A stretch of DNA of 64,000 bases from Corynebacterium aurimucosum ATCC 700975. Lineage in GTDB: Bacteria; Actinomycetota; Actinomycetes; Mycobacteriales; Mycobacteriaceae. The stretch is from the NCBI RefSeq assembly GCF_007672725.1, contig NZ_VDTC01000010.1:25238-89237 (forward strand), in the 5' to 3' direction. The translations under genes and the position numbers were made by a program. The stretch's first letter is position 1. Every line of letters begins with the position of its first letter. The notes beneath the pieces were generated by a model that did not search any database, was not told the DNA's origin, and was given only the letters and a program-made list of their open reading frames with translations. This document shows, piece after piece, positions 28,496 to 36,987 of this stretch.

Positions 28496-29371
28496 GTGAG
28501 CTCGACCCGCGAATGTACTCTGGTCATCATCCCCACCTACAACGAGATTGAGAACCTGCCGCTGATTACCGGCCGCGTGCGCAAGGCCACCCCGGAGGTT
28601 CACATCCTGATCGTGGACGATAACTCCCCGGACGGCACCGGAGAGGCCGCGGACAAGCTGGCCGCCGAGGATTCTCACCTGCACGTCCTTCACCGCGAGG
28701 GCAAGGGCGGCCTCCTCGGCGCCTACATCGCCGGCTTCGAGTGGGGCCTGGAGAAGGACTACCAGGTGCTCTGCGAGATGGACGCGGACGGCTCCCACGC
28801 CCCGGAGCAGCTGCATCTCTTGCTCGAGGAGATCGACAAGGGTGCTGACTTGGTGATCGGTTCTCGCTATGTGCCGGGTGGAGAGACTGTGAACTGGCCG
28901 GCCAACCGCGAGCTACTGTCCCGATTGGGCAACAAGTACATTTCGGTGGCGCTGGGCGCTGGCATCAACGACATGACCGCTGGATACCGCGCCTTCCGTC
29001 GCGAACTGCTAGAGCACCTCGACTTTGAGGAACTATCCAACGCCGGCTACATCTTCCAGGTAGATGTTGCCTTCCGCGCCATCAAGGATGGCTTCGATGT
29101 CCGCGAGGTTCCGATTACCTTCACCGAGCGCGAGCTGGGCGAATCCAAGCTGGACGGCTCCTTCGTCAAGGATTCCCTGCTCGAGGTGACCAAGTGGGGA
29201 GTCGCTCACCGCTCCGAGCAGGTCAGCGACTTCACCTCGGAAGTATCCAAGATCACTTCCCGCACAGTGAAGGATATGGAGCTTGGTTCCAAGGCCGCCA
29301 CGGCTAAGAATGCCGTGTCTGACTTTGTGTCCGAGGTATCCAGCCTGGTTAAAGGAATGCTCAGCCGTTAA
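28496..29371 (+). CDS. ppm1: Ppm1, polyprenol-phosphate mannosyltransferase
   Basis: GT2 enzyme that makes polyprenyl-phosphate mannose from GDP-mannose, the donor for lipomannan, lipoarabinomannan and protein O-mannosylation. The 291-residue protein starts VSSTRECTLVIIPTYNEIENL, has the metal-binding D96-x-D98 (CEMDADGSH) and GYRAFRRELLE. The 55-residue C-terminal tail is Ser/Lys-rich. The start is GTG 28496 with an AAGGAG site; upstream open frame lies in the lnt end. It interacts with Lnt/Ppm2 in C. glutamicum. A strong terminator follows. Confidence 0.93.
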   Translation: MSSTRECTLVIIPTYNEIENLPLITGRVRKATPEVHILIVDDNSPDGTGEAADKLAAEDSHLHVLHREGKGGLLGAYIAGFEWGLEKDYQVLCEMDADGSHAPEQLHLLLEEIDKGADLVIGSRYVPGGETVNWPANRELLSRLGNKYISVALGAGINDMTAGYRAFRRELLEHLDFEELSNAGYIFQVDVAFRAIKDGFDVREVPITFTERELGESKLDGSFVKDSLLEVTKWGVAHRSEQVSDFTSEVSKITSRTVKDMELGSKAATAKNAVSDFVSEVSSLVKGMLSR

Positions 29372-29428
29372 AATCCAGTCTCTCCAAGGAAAGGCACGCT
29401 GACCTTTCGAGCCTCGCATAAGGCAAAC

Positions 29429-29460
29429 AAGCCTGAAAACCTGTCATGGTTTTCGGGCTT
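29429..29460 (+). terminator. rho-independent terminator of ppm1
   Basis: AAGCCTGAAAACC / GGTTTTCGGGCTT 13-bp stem (one wobble pair), 6-base loop TGTCAT, then TTGCGG; the 3' arm ends in CTTTT. It separates the fxsA-lnt-ppm1 unit from the mus cluster. Confidence 0.88.
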
Positions 29461-29517
29461 TTGCGGTAATAACCACCACCAGTGCTAATGTCGTAGGTGG
29501 CACTTTCTCTGGTGCAC

Positions 29518-29533
29518 AGTGACTTACTTCACT
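29518..29533. promoter_or_regulatory. GlxR/CRP-like site upstream of musK
   Basis: AGTGACTTACTTCACT matches TGTGANNTANNTCACA at 10 of 12 specified positions, with perfect GTGA-N6-TCAC core and central TA. GlxR is the cAMP-responsive global regulator of corynebacteria. Located 57 bases before the start codon. Confidence 0.6.
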
Positions 29534-29589
29534 TCATTCTCACACTACGGATCGTTCGGCACGTACCTGCCGATGGAGGAGAGTTTGCT

Positions 29590-30720
29590 ATGGCAACCGT
29601 AACGTTCAAAGATGCGTCCCTGACCTACCCAGGCGCTAAGGAACCCACCGTCAAGAAGTTCAACCTGGAAATCGCCGATGGCGAATTCCTCGTCCTCGTC
29701 GGCCCCTCCGGCTGCGGTAAGTCCACGACGCTGCGCATGCTGGCCGGCTTGGAAAACGTCACCGACGGTGCCATCTACATCGGCGACAAAGACGTCACCC
29801 ACGTTGCCCCGCGTGACCGAGATATCGCCATGGTCTTCCAGAACTATGCTCTCTACCCGCACATGACCGTGCGCGAGAACATGGGCTTCGCCCTGAAAAT
29901 CGCCGGCAAGTCCCAGGACGAAATTAACAAGCGTGTCGACGAAGCCGCCGCCACCCTGGGTCTTACCGAATTCCTTGAGCGCAAGCCGAAGGCCCTGTCC
30001 GGCGGTCAGCGTCAGCGTGTTGCCATGGGCCGCGCAATCGTGCGTAACCCGCAGGTCTTCCTCATGGATGAGCCGCTGTCCAACCTCGATGCCAAGCTGC
30101 GCGTGCAGACCCGTACCCAGATCGCAGCCCTGCAGCGCAAGCTTGGGGTTACCACCGTCTACGTCACCCACGACCAGACTGAGGCCTTGACCATGGGTGA
30201 CCGCATCGCTGTACTGAAGGACGGTTACCTTCAGCAGGTTGGCGCACCCCGCGAGCTCTACGACCGCCCCGCCAACGTCTTCGTCGCCGGCTTCATCGGC
30301 TCCCCGGCAATGAACCTGGGCACCTTCTCTGTCAAGGACGGTAACGCAACCTCCGGCCATGCTCGTATCAAGCTTTCCCCGGAAACTGTCGCTGCGATGA
30401 CGCCGGAGGATAACGGTCGCATCACCATCGGCTTCCGCCCAGAGGCCCTCGAAATCATCCCCGAGGGCGAGTCCACCGATCTCTCCATCCCGATCAAGCT
30501 TGACTTCGTGGAAGAGCTTGGTTCCGACTCCTTCCTCTACGGAAAATTGGTGGGCGAAAGTGATCTCGGCTCCTCGAGCGAAGACGTTCCCGAGTCGGGC
30601 CAGATCGTCGTTCGTGCAGCTCCGAACACTGCGCCTGCCCCGGGCAGCATTTTCCACGCACGCATCGTGGAAGGCGGCCAGCACAACTTCTCGGCGTCGA
30701 CTGGCAAGCGCCTCCCTTAA
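29590..30720 (+). CDS. musK: MusK/MsiK-type sugar ABC transporter ATPase
   Basis: ATP-binding subunit (376 residues) of a CUT1 sugar importer. Walker [10 protein letters not shown] at 38-46, Q-loop in [11 protein letters not shown], signature LSGGQRQR, Walker [13 protein letters not shown], and the C-terminal TOBE/regulatory OB domain (from about residue 240). It has the MsiK/UgpC-family length. Start at ATG 29590 with GGAGGAG upstream; frame extends to 29497 without support. It heads the mus cluster in the C. glutamicum order (musK, DUF4032-type gene, musE, musF, musG, musI). A second paralogue (ugpC) lies at 44616. Confidence 0.85.
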   Translation: MATVTFKDASLTYPGAKEPTVKKFNLEIADGEFLVLVGPSGCGKSTTLRMLAGLENVTDGAIYIGDKDVTHVAPRDRDIAMVFQNYALYPHMTVRENMGFALKIAGKSQDEINKRVDEAAATLGLTEFLERKPKALSGGQRQRVAMGRAIVRNPQVFLMDEPLSNLDAKLRVQTRTQIAALQRKLGVTTVYVTHDQTEALTMGDRIAVLKDGYLQQVGAPRELYDRPANVFVAGFIGSPAMNLGTFSVKDGNATSGHARIKLSPETVAAMTPEDNGRITIGFRPEALEIIPEGESTDLSIPIKLDFVEELGSDSFLYGKLVGESDLGSSSEDVPESGQIVVRAAPNTAPAPGSIFHARIVEGGQHNFSASTGKRLP

Positions 30721-30819
30721 GCCCATATGCCGGCTGACCCGCGGAACATGTCGCGAACGTCAGCACGGCTGTGGCAAAGCTCTAGGCCAAAATCAGCAAA
30801 GAAGGTGGAGTGACTCGAC

Positions 30820-32064
30820 ATGAAAGAGTCCATGAGCATCACCTCTTCGACGTACGCGTCGGCATTGCTGGCGTTGCCTTGGGATACGCCCCTGGAACAG
30901 TGGCCCGATGATCTCATCGCCGCACTGCCCAGGGGCATTTCCCGGCATATCGTGCGTTTCGTGGGGATCAATCGCGGCATCGTCGCAGTCAAGGAGATTG
31001 GTGCGCGTACCGCTCACCACGAGTACAAGATGCTGCGTGAGCTGCAGCGCCTCGGCGCTCCCAGCGTGCGTCCCGTTGCAGTCATCACGGGACGCCAGCC
31101 GGCTGTAGAAAGCTACGGAGAGCTCACCGCAGCTCTGGTGACTGAACACCTAGAGTTTTCTCTTCCGTACCGCGAGATCTTCTCGCGGCACCTGACAGTC
31201 GTCGAAGCGGAGAAGCTCATCCGTGCCTTGTCGGTGCTTTTGGTGCGGATGCACTTGCTGAATTTCTACTGGGGTGATGTATCGCTGTCGAATACCCTTT
31301 TCCGGCGTGATGCCGAGACTTATTCAGCCTATCTTGTCGACGCCGAAACAGGGGAGTTCCAGCCCAATCTCTCCGAGTCACGCAGGCTTTACGACGTCGA
31401 CATCGCCCGCGTCAACATCATCGGTGAGCTCATGGACTTGCAGGCAGGTGAATGCCTAGATCAAGATATCGATGTTATCGCCCTCGGAAGCTTGGTCGAG
31501 AGTTCCTACCTTGAATTGTGGACAGAGCTGACCGCCGAAGAATCCGTAGATGCCAGCGAGTACTGGCGCGTTTCCGAGAGGATCGACCGCCTTAACCAGC
31601 TGGGTTTCGACGTGGGGGAGCTCAAGGTCACCAAGGACGAGTCGAAACAGGTCGTGCGCATTCGCCCTGTGGTAGTCGATCCCGGCCACTATCGTTCGGA
31701 GTTGTTGAGCTTGACAGGGCTGAGCGTCGAGGAGCACCAGGCCCAACGCTTATTGGGCTCTATCCAGGCCTATCAGGCCATCGAGTGCGGCCCTCATGTT
31801 GGGCTGACCCAGGCGGCGCACTTGTGGATGACACACGAGTATGAACCGACCATTGCTGCGGTTCCCGTCGAGATGCTCCACAAGCTGGAACCGGCACAGA
31901 TCTTCCACGAGATCGTTGACCACCGCTGGTTCCTCACCCAAGAGAGGGGAGAAGCCGTAACCCTCCCGGAAGCCACGGCGTCCTATCTCTCTTCCGTATT
32001 GCCCGCCCGCCGCGACGAGGCTCGGCTGCTTCAGACGCCGGCACCGAATGACGACTTGTCATAA
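30820..32064 (+). CDS. DUF4032 protein with kinase-like fold
   Basis: A 414-residue cytosolic protein. The N-terminal 200 residues resemble lipopolysaccharide/aminoglycoside kinase-like folds: IVAVKEIGARTAHHEY (candidate ATP-binding Lys), FYWGDVSLSNTLF (loop like the HGDxxxxN catalytic segment, with Trp for His) and YLVDAETGEF (DFG-like Asp). The remaining half is DUF4032, unassigned. A GGTGGAG site precedes the ATG. It lies between musK and musE, so a regulatory or small-molecule kinase role linked to maltose uptake is possible but unproven. Confidence 0.7.
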   Translation: MKESMSITSSTYASALLALPWDTPLEQWPDDLIAALPRGISRHIVRFVGINRGIVAVKEIGARTAHHEYKMLRELQRLGAPSVRPVAVITGRQPAVESYGELTAALVTEHLEFSLPYREIFSRHLTVVEAEKLIRALSVLLVRMHLLNFYWGDVSLSNTLFRRDAETYSAYLVDAETGEFQPNLSESRRLYDVDIARVNIIGELMDLQAGECLDQDIDVIALGSLVESSYLELWTELTAEESVDASEYWRVSERIDRLNQLGFDVGELKVTKDESKQVVRIRPVVVDPGHYRSELLSLTGLSVEEHQAQRLLGSIQAYQAIECGPHVGLTQAAHLWMTHEYEPTIAAVPVEMLHKLEPAQIFHEIVDHRWFLTQERGEAVTLPEATASYLSSVLPARRDEARLLQTPAPNDDLS

Positions 32065-32205
32065 CCGCCCGTGTGCCCCAACACCGCTCAATAGCTCAAG
32101 TCTATCGAGCCGCTCTCAGCCGTTTCTTATATCGTTTTGTATGTTTTAGGCCCGATTGCCCCTTAAATGGGGAGCGATCTCATGCCCGAATATGGATATA
32201 GTCAC

Positions 32206-32234
32206 AATCGGGCGTTTTAGGCCCGATTTCTTTT
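32206..32234 (+). terminator. terminator-like hairpin upstream of musE
   Basis: AATCGGGC-GTTTTAG-GCCCGATT, an 8-bp perfect stem with a 7-base loop followed by TCTTTT. It ends the transcript of the upstream gene, or acts as an attenuator for musE. Confidence 0.75.
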
Positions 32235-32239
32235 GATCG

Positions 32240-32255
32240 TGTGGAATACCTCACT
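32240..32255. promoter_or_regulatory. GlxR/CRP-like site upstream of musE
   Basis: TGTGGAATACCTCACT matches TGTGANNTANNTCACA at 10 of 12 specified positions, including the central TA. Together with the site before musK it suggests joint cAMP-dependent control. Confidence 0.55.
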
Positions 32256-32429
32256 AAGGTAGGAGACAGGCTAACCAGTTCATAGTCGGATAGTGACCAG
32301 CTATGGACCAACTGGTAGCACTGGGCAAGAGCCTTTGTCATGGAGGATCGCCCAGACATAACCGCATACGAGCCGGTTGTCTATCTACGGCTCAACATCC
32401 CGCTTTTCATCAAGAAAGATGAGGACCAC

Positions 32430-33761
32430 ATGAAGCGTCTTACTCGCATCGCATCCATCAGCATGGCTTCCATGCTGGCCGCCGCAAGTCTCGTCGCCTG
32501 CTCAGGCTCTACTGACGACGAAGGCGATGTCTACTTCCTGAACTTCAAGCCAGAACAGGATGCCGCTTACCAGGAGATCGCAAAGGCTTACACCGAAGAG
32601 ACCGGCGTCAAGGTCAAGGTCGTCACCGCAGCCTCCGGCTCCTATGAGCAGACCCTCAAGGCTGAGATCGGCAAAGATGAAGCACCGACCCTCTTCCAGG
32701 TCAACGGCCCGGCTGGTTTCATCACCTGGCAAGACTACATGGCAGACATGTCGGATACCGAGGTAGCTAAGCAGCTCACCGATGACATCCCGCCACTGAC
32801 CACTGAAGATGGAGAGGTACGCGGCGTCCCGTTCGCTGTCGAGGGCTTCGGCATCATCTACAACGACGAGATCTTCGACAAGTACATCGCCACCTCCGGG
32901 GCAAAGATCAAGTCCACCGATGAGATCAAGAGCTACCAGAAGCTCAAGGAAGTCGCCGAGGACATGCAGGCGAAGAAGGACGAGCTCGGCATTGAGGGCG
33001 CCTTTGCCTCCACCTCACTAACCTCCGGCGAGGACTGGCGCTGGCAGACACACCTGGCCAACGCTCCGATTTGGCAGGAGTACCAAGACAAGGGCGTCGA
33101 GGACACCAACGAAATCGACTTCTCCTATAACAAGGAGTACAAGAACCTCTTCGATCTCTACCTGGACAACTCCACCGTCGAGAAGTCTCTTGCCCCGTCT
33201 AAGACGGTCTCTGACTCCATGGCTGAGTTCGCTCAGGGCAAGGCCGCCATGGTCCAAAACGGTAACTGGGCATGGTCCCAGATTTCCGAGACCTCCGGCA
33301 ACGTAGTCAAGGAAGACAAGATCAAGTTCCTGCCGATGTACATGGGCCTGCCGGATGAGGAGAAGCACGGCATCAACGTCGGTACCGAAAACTACTTGGG
33401 TGTGAACTCGGAGGCTTCCGAGGCAGACCAGAAGGCTACCAAGGACTTCGTGGACTGGCTCTTCACCTCCGATGCCGGCAAGGAGCACGTGGTTAAGGAC
33501 CTTGGCTTCATTGCCCCGTTCAAGAACTACTCCGCAGAAGACACTCCGAATGACCCGCTGGCAAAGCAGGTCGCGGAAGCTATCGACAACGAAGACCTCA
33601 CCACCTACCCGTGGAACTTCCAGTACTTCCCGTCACAGCAGTTCAAGGATGACTTCGGCCAAGCCCTGTCTCAGTATGCCTCCGGCACCCTGAAGTGGGA
33701 TGACGTCGTCAAGCAGTTCAAGGACAACTGGGCTGCTGAAAAGGAATCCAACTGGGGCTAA
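32430..33761 (+). CDS. musE: MusE, maltose-binding lipoprotein
   Basis: Extracytoplasmic sugar-binding lipoprotein (443 residues, SBP family 1). The signal peptide MKRLTRIASISMASMLAAAS ends in the lipobox LVAC-S, so the mature protein is diacylated on Cys and anchored outside the membrane. The body has the YFLNFKPEQDAAYQEIAKAY start typical of CUT1 binders. The start at 32430 has AGAAAGATGAGG upstream; frame from 32340 adds 30 residues without signal character. Maltose as ligand is inferred from the mus gene order. Confidence 0.85.
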   Translation: MKRLTRIASISMASMLAAASLVACSGSTDDEGDVYFLNFKPEQDAAYQEIAKAYTEETGVKVKVVTAASGSYEQTLKAEIGKDEAPTLFQVNGPAGFITWQDYMADMSDTEVAKQLTDDIPPLTTEDGEVRGVPFAVEGFGIIYNDEIFDKYIATSGAKIKSTDEIKSYQKLKEVAEDMQAKKDELGIEGAFASTSLTSGEDWRWQTHLANAPIWQEYQDKGVEDTNEIDFSYNKEYKNLFDLYLDNSTVEKSLAPSKTVSDSMAEFAQGKAAMVQNGNWAWSQISETSGNVVKEDKIKFLPMYMGLPDEEKHGINVGTENYLGVNSEASEADQKATKDFVDWLFTSDAGKEHVVKDLGFIAPFKNYSAEDTPNDPLAKQVAEAIDNEDLTTYPWNFQYFPSQQFKDDFGQALSQYASGTLKWDDVVKQFKDNWAAEKESNWG

Positions 33762-33775
33762 ACCTTTAGTCCCAT

Positions 33776-33816
33776 CCCCTCGCCATCCGCCTTCCCAAAC
33801 GGAGGGCGGGGAGGGG
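33776..33816 (+). other. GC-rich hairpin between musE and musF
   Basis: CCCCTCGCCATCCG pairs with CGGAGGGCGGGGAGGGG with bulges (left 33776-33789, right 33800-33816). No T-tract. Such structures between a binding-protein gene and its permeases often protect the first message and give excess binding protein. Confidence 0.5.
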
Positions 33817-33933
33817 AGTAGGTGAGAGGCATGGCACGTACTCGTCAGTTTGTTCCACGCCCTCAGCCCCCCTCTCCTCGCCGCCATCCTTTGGGAAACG
33901 CGTGGCACCACCTGAATTTAAGGTTTCACCACC

Positions 33934-34779
33934 ATGCAAGCAACGCTGAAGAAATACTTCCCAGTCTTTGTCTTGCCCACCCTTCTGGCATTCATGATTG
34001 CCTTCTTGGTGCCGTTTATCGTGGGTTTCTTCCTCTCCTTTACGAAATTCACCACCATCACTAACGCCAAGTGGGTTGGCATCGACAACTACGTCAAAGC
34101 TTTCTCCCAACGCGAAGGATTCATCTCAGCCTTCGGTTTCACCGTCCTCGTGGTCATCGTCTCCGTGATCACCGTCAACGTCTTCGCCTTCCTCTTGGCG
34201 TGGATGCTGACCCGCAAGCTTCGCGGAACAAATTTCTTCCGCACGGTCTTTTTCATGCCGAACCTCATCGGCGGCATCGTGCTGGGTTATACCTGGCAAA
34301 CCATGATCAACGCCGTGCTCTCGCACTATTCCACGACGATTAGCGCGGACTGGAAATTCGGCTACGCCGGCCTCATCATGCTGCTTAACTGGCAGCTGAT
34401 CGGCTACATGATGATCATTTATATTGCCGGCCTCCAGAACGTCCCGCCCGAGCTCATCGAGGCTGCCGAGCTCGACGGTGTCAATAAGTGGGAGATGCTG
34501 CGTCATGTCACCATCCCGATGGTCATGCCGTCGATCACTATTTGTCTCTTCCTAACATTGTCGAACTCCTTCAAGCTCTTCGACCAGAACCTGGCACTGA
34601 CCAACGGCGCTCCTGGCGGGCAAACCGAGATGGTGGCGCTCAACATCGTCAACACGCTGTTTAACCGTATGAACGTCGAGGGCGTCGGACAGGCCAAGGC
34701 CGTCATCTTTGTCGTCGTCGTGGTCGTCATCGCTTACTTCCAGCTGCGCGCGACCCGCTCCAAGGAAATCGAGGCTTAA
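33934..34779 (+). CDS. musF: MusF, maltose ABC transporter permease
   Basis: Inner-membrane permease of the MalF type (281 residues, six helices). It has the ABC-coupling EAA loop ELIEAAELDGVNKWEMLRHVTIP near residues 172-192. ATG at 33934. It lies 172 bases after musE and 3 bases before musG, so it should form a heterodimer with MusG, with MusK as ATPase. Confidence 0.85.
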   Translation: MQATLKKYFPVFVLPTLLAFMIAFLVPFIVGFFLSFTKFTTITNAKWVGIDNYVKAFSQREGFISAFGFTVLVVIVSVITVNVFAFLLAWMLTRKLRGTNFFRTVFFMPNLIGGIVLGYTWQTMINAVLSHYSTTISADWKFGYAGLIMLLNWQLIGYMMIIYIAGLQNVPPELIEAAELDGVNKWEMLRHVTIPMVMPSITICLFLTLSNSFKLFDQNLALTNGAPGGQTEMVALNIVNTLFNRMNVEGVGQAKAVIFVVVVVVIAYFQLRATRSKEIEA

Positions 34780-34782
34780 GTC

Positions 34783-35697
34783 ATGACTAGCAGTACTTCA
34801 GCGCAGGCCGTTCCGGCCTCAAAGAAGAAGGATCACCAGCTTCCCTCGGATAATGAGACCCGGATGTCTGGCGGCGCCAAGTTCGTGGTCTACGCCATCT
34901 TGGTGTTCTTTACCATTGTGTTCCTTGGGCCGATCCTCTTCATCTTCATCAACTCTTTTAAGTCCAAGTTCGCTATCTCATCCGATCCTTTCTCCCTTCC
35001 GATCGGCGAAACCTGGGTTGGTTTCGAGAACTTCTTGGTGGGCTTGACCAAGCAGGGATTCCTAGAAGCGACCTTGTGGTCCTTCGTCATTACGATTCTG
35101 TCCGTCATCGTCATTGTGTTCTTCTCTGCGATGACTGCTTACTACATCACGCGCGTTAAGACCTGGTGGACGAACCTTCTGTACTACCTCTTCGTGGTGT
35201 CCATGATTATCCCCTTCCAGATGGTCATGTTCCCGACGGTCAAGATTGCAGACATGCTTCACCTCAACAACCCGATCGGCATCGTGGTGCTCTACCTCGG
35301 TTTCGGTTCCGGTCTATCGGTGTTCATGTTTGCCGGATTCGTCAAGTCCATCCCCTTGGACGTCGAGGAAGCCGCGATGATCGACGGTTGCGGCCCGCTC
35401 CAGAACTACTTCCGCGTGGTGTGGCCTATGCTTAAGCCGACTGCCATCACCGTGGCCATTCTCAACGCCATGTGGGTATGGAACGACTACCTGCTGCCGT
35501 ACCTGGTCATCGGCCTGTCCACCCGCTACAAGACCATCCCGGTAGTCATCCAGTCCTTCGTTGGCTCCAACGGTAACCGCGATATGGGCGCCATGATGGC
35601 GATGCTGGTTCTGGCCATTATTCCTATCGTCATCTTCTACTTCTCCACGCAGAAGCACATCATCGAGGGTGTTGCCGCTGGCGCTGTCAAGGGCTAA
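34783..35697 (+). CDS. musG: MusG, maltose ABC transporter permease
   Basis: MalG-type permease (304 residues, six helices) with a 35-residue hydrophilic N-terminus and the EAA loop VEEAAMIDGCGPLQNYFRVV. It ends VAAGAVKG, a MalG-family C-terminus. Three bases separate it from musF, so they are co-translated. Confidence 0.85.
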   Translation: MTSSTSAQAVPASKKKDHQLPSDNETRMSGGAKFVVYAILVFFTIVFLGPILFIFINSFKSKFAISSDPFSLPIGETWVGFENFLVGLTKQGFLEATLWSFVITILSVIVIVFFSAMTAYYITRVKTWWTNLLYYLFVVSMIIPFQMVMFPTVKIADMLHLNNPIGIVVLYLGFGSGLSVFMFAGFVKSIPLDVEEAAMIDGCGPLQNYFRVVWPMLKPTAITVAILNAMWVWNDYLLPYLVIGLSTRYKTIPVVIQSFVGSNGNRDMGAMMAMLVLAIIPIVIFYFSTQKHIIEGVAAGAVKG

Positions 35698-35723
35698 TCC
35701 GCAGTGCGGTAGGTTAGAAAACC

Positions 35724-36365
35724 ATGAACCGCATGCTGGGCCCCGAATCGAAGTTCTATGCTGCTCTGAGCCTCTTCGCTGAACTCGTCATCGTTAACGT
35801 TCTCCTGGTTATCACGTGCTTTCCCGTATTCACTGGGGGAATGTCCCTACGCACCGCTCACGCGGTGACTGGTCAGATGGTTCGCGAAGAAGGTTCTCGC
35901 CGCGGCTCGGCCTTCGTTCGGGGCCTTTTGACGCGTCCCGGGGTAAACACTGCATGGTGGCTCATTTGCCTCGCCGTAGGCGCCTTGGCCGCCTATGAAT
36001 TCGCCATTATCGAAAAGGCTGAGCTCGGGACGATGGGCGTAGTGCTTCGCGCTGCGCTGGTCTCAGGCCTCATTGTCATAAGCTGCATTAGCGTGTGGTT
36101 CTTCCACCTCGATGCGCCGGGGTTGAGGTTTAGCCAACGGTGCACAACGGCCATGATGAAGGCGGTAGCGCACCTTCCGCGTACGCTTCTAGCAGTGTGC
36201 CCTTGGGCACTGCTGGTGCTGTACCCACTCTTTTTCCCTGCGCAGTGGGGAGGCTACCTGTTCTTTCTCGTTGTGCTCGGTCCGGCCCTCGCAGTCTATC
36301 TCGCTGAGTTGGCGCTACAATGGCCCGAACTCAATTCCGATTCACCCGATAGCAGCGCCGCATAA
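35724..36365 (+). CDS. musI: MusI, DUF624/YesL-family membrane protein
   Basis: A 213-residue protein with about five membrane helices (ELVIVNVLLVITCFPVFTGG, WWLICLAVGALAAYEFAI, AALVSGLIVISCISVWFF and two more). YesL/DUF624 proteins accompany CUT1 sugar transporters. In C. glutamicum the fifth Mus gene, musI, is a small membrane protein needed for maltose uptake; this gene has that position and type. It starts 26 bases after musG. It is the last gene before a bidirectional terminator. Confidence 0.75.
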   Translation: MNRMLGPESKFYAALSLFAELVIVNVLLVITCFPVFTGGMSLRTAHAVTGQMVREEGSRRGSAFVRGLLTRPGVNTAWWLICLAVGALAAYEFAIIEKAELGTMGVVLRAALVSGLIVISCISVWFFHLDAPGLRFSQRCTTAMMKAVAHLPRTLLAVCPWALLVLYPLFFPAQWGGYLFFLVVLGPALAVYLAELALQWPELNSDSPDSSAA

Positions 36366-36401
36366 GGCGCTGCGGGCAGGCTGGGCCCAAAACGAAAAAT
36401 A

Positions 36402-36438
36402 GGGTAGTGGTATCCACTTCTTCGTGGATTCACTACCC
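36402..36438. terminator. bidirectional terminator between musI and rbpA
   Basis: GGGTAGTG / CACTACCC and ATCCAC / GTGGAT stems (with a small internal loop) around TTCTTC. On the minus strand the 3' side reads TATTTTTCGTT, a good T-tract for rbpA; the plus side is weaker. Confidence 0.8.
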
Positions 36439-36468
36439 TTGAGAATTCTATGCGGCGCGCAAAGGCTG

Positions 36469-36852
36469 CTAGGCCTCTCCTTCTTCCTGCGCCTTCTGCT
36501 CCTTGAGGAGGCGTGCCGCCGCGCGACGTCGCGAACGCAGATTCTCAATGCGCTCCGTCAAGAGTTCATCCAGCTCCTCAATGGAGCGACGCTCACGCAG
36601 CATGTCCCAGTGGGTCCGCGGCGGCTTCACGGGCTTGGACTCTACGCCTTCGCCCTCAACCAGAGTGCCGAGCTTACCGTTCTTGCACATCCACTCCTCG
36701 GGAATCTCCGCATCGTCAGCGAAGGGCACCTCGTAGATGTCGCCGTCTTCGGTGCGGTACTTCACCATCTGGCGCGGGGCCAAGTCGTGGTCGCGGTCGG
36801 TTTCGTAGCTCACTGCGCCCATGCGGCTGCCACGGAGTACGCGATCTGCCAT
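36469..36852 (-). CDS. rbpA: RbpA, RNA polymerase-binding protein
   Basis: Actinobacterial transcription factor that binds RNA polymerase and primary sigma factor and stabilises the open complex. The 127-residue protein starts MADRVLRGSRMGAVSYETDR and has the core VKYRTEDGDIYEVPFADDAE, WMCKNG and the sigma-interaction helix THWDMLRERRSIEELDELL, then a basic C-terminal helix. In mycobacteria it lies convergent with ppm1; here the mus cluster separates the two. Confidence 0.93.
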   Translation of the reverse strand: MADRVLRGSRMGAVSYETDRDHDLAPRQMVKYRTEDGDIYEVPFADDAEIPEEWMCKNGKLGTLVEGEGVESKPVKPPRTHWDMLRERRSIEELDELLTERIENLRSRRRAAARLLKEQKAQEEGEA

Positions 36853-36987
36853 GCAACATCATCCTTTTCAAGTGTTGAGGTAGGAAAGGGATCAGGGTCG
36901 ACCTATATCACCCAAAGATCTATCATTATAACGAATGGCCCCTTGCCTTTGTTCCCACCCTCGGGTTAATGGGCTAAGGTGATTGAG

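Larger units (their letters stand above)
32065..32429 (+). promoter_or_regulatory. musE leader and promoter region (365 bases, no gene)
   Basis: No coding potential. It holds a 14-base direct repeat TTTTAGGCCCGATT (32144-32157, 32215-32228), the terminator-like hairpin at 32206-32234, a GlxR-like site at 32240-32255, and an ACCAGTT/AACTGGT inverted pair (about 32274-32325) just before the musE ribosome-binding site. The first repeat copy can also pair with the hairpin's left arm, so alternative structures are possible. Confidence 0.6.

Noticed and set aside
29545..30726. 393-residue open frame antisense to musK
   Set aside because: Shadow of the ATPase gene; its translation is rich in Gly, Asp and Val repeats typical of antisense of biased genes.
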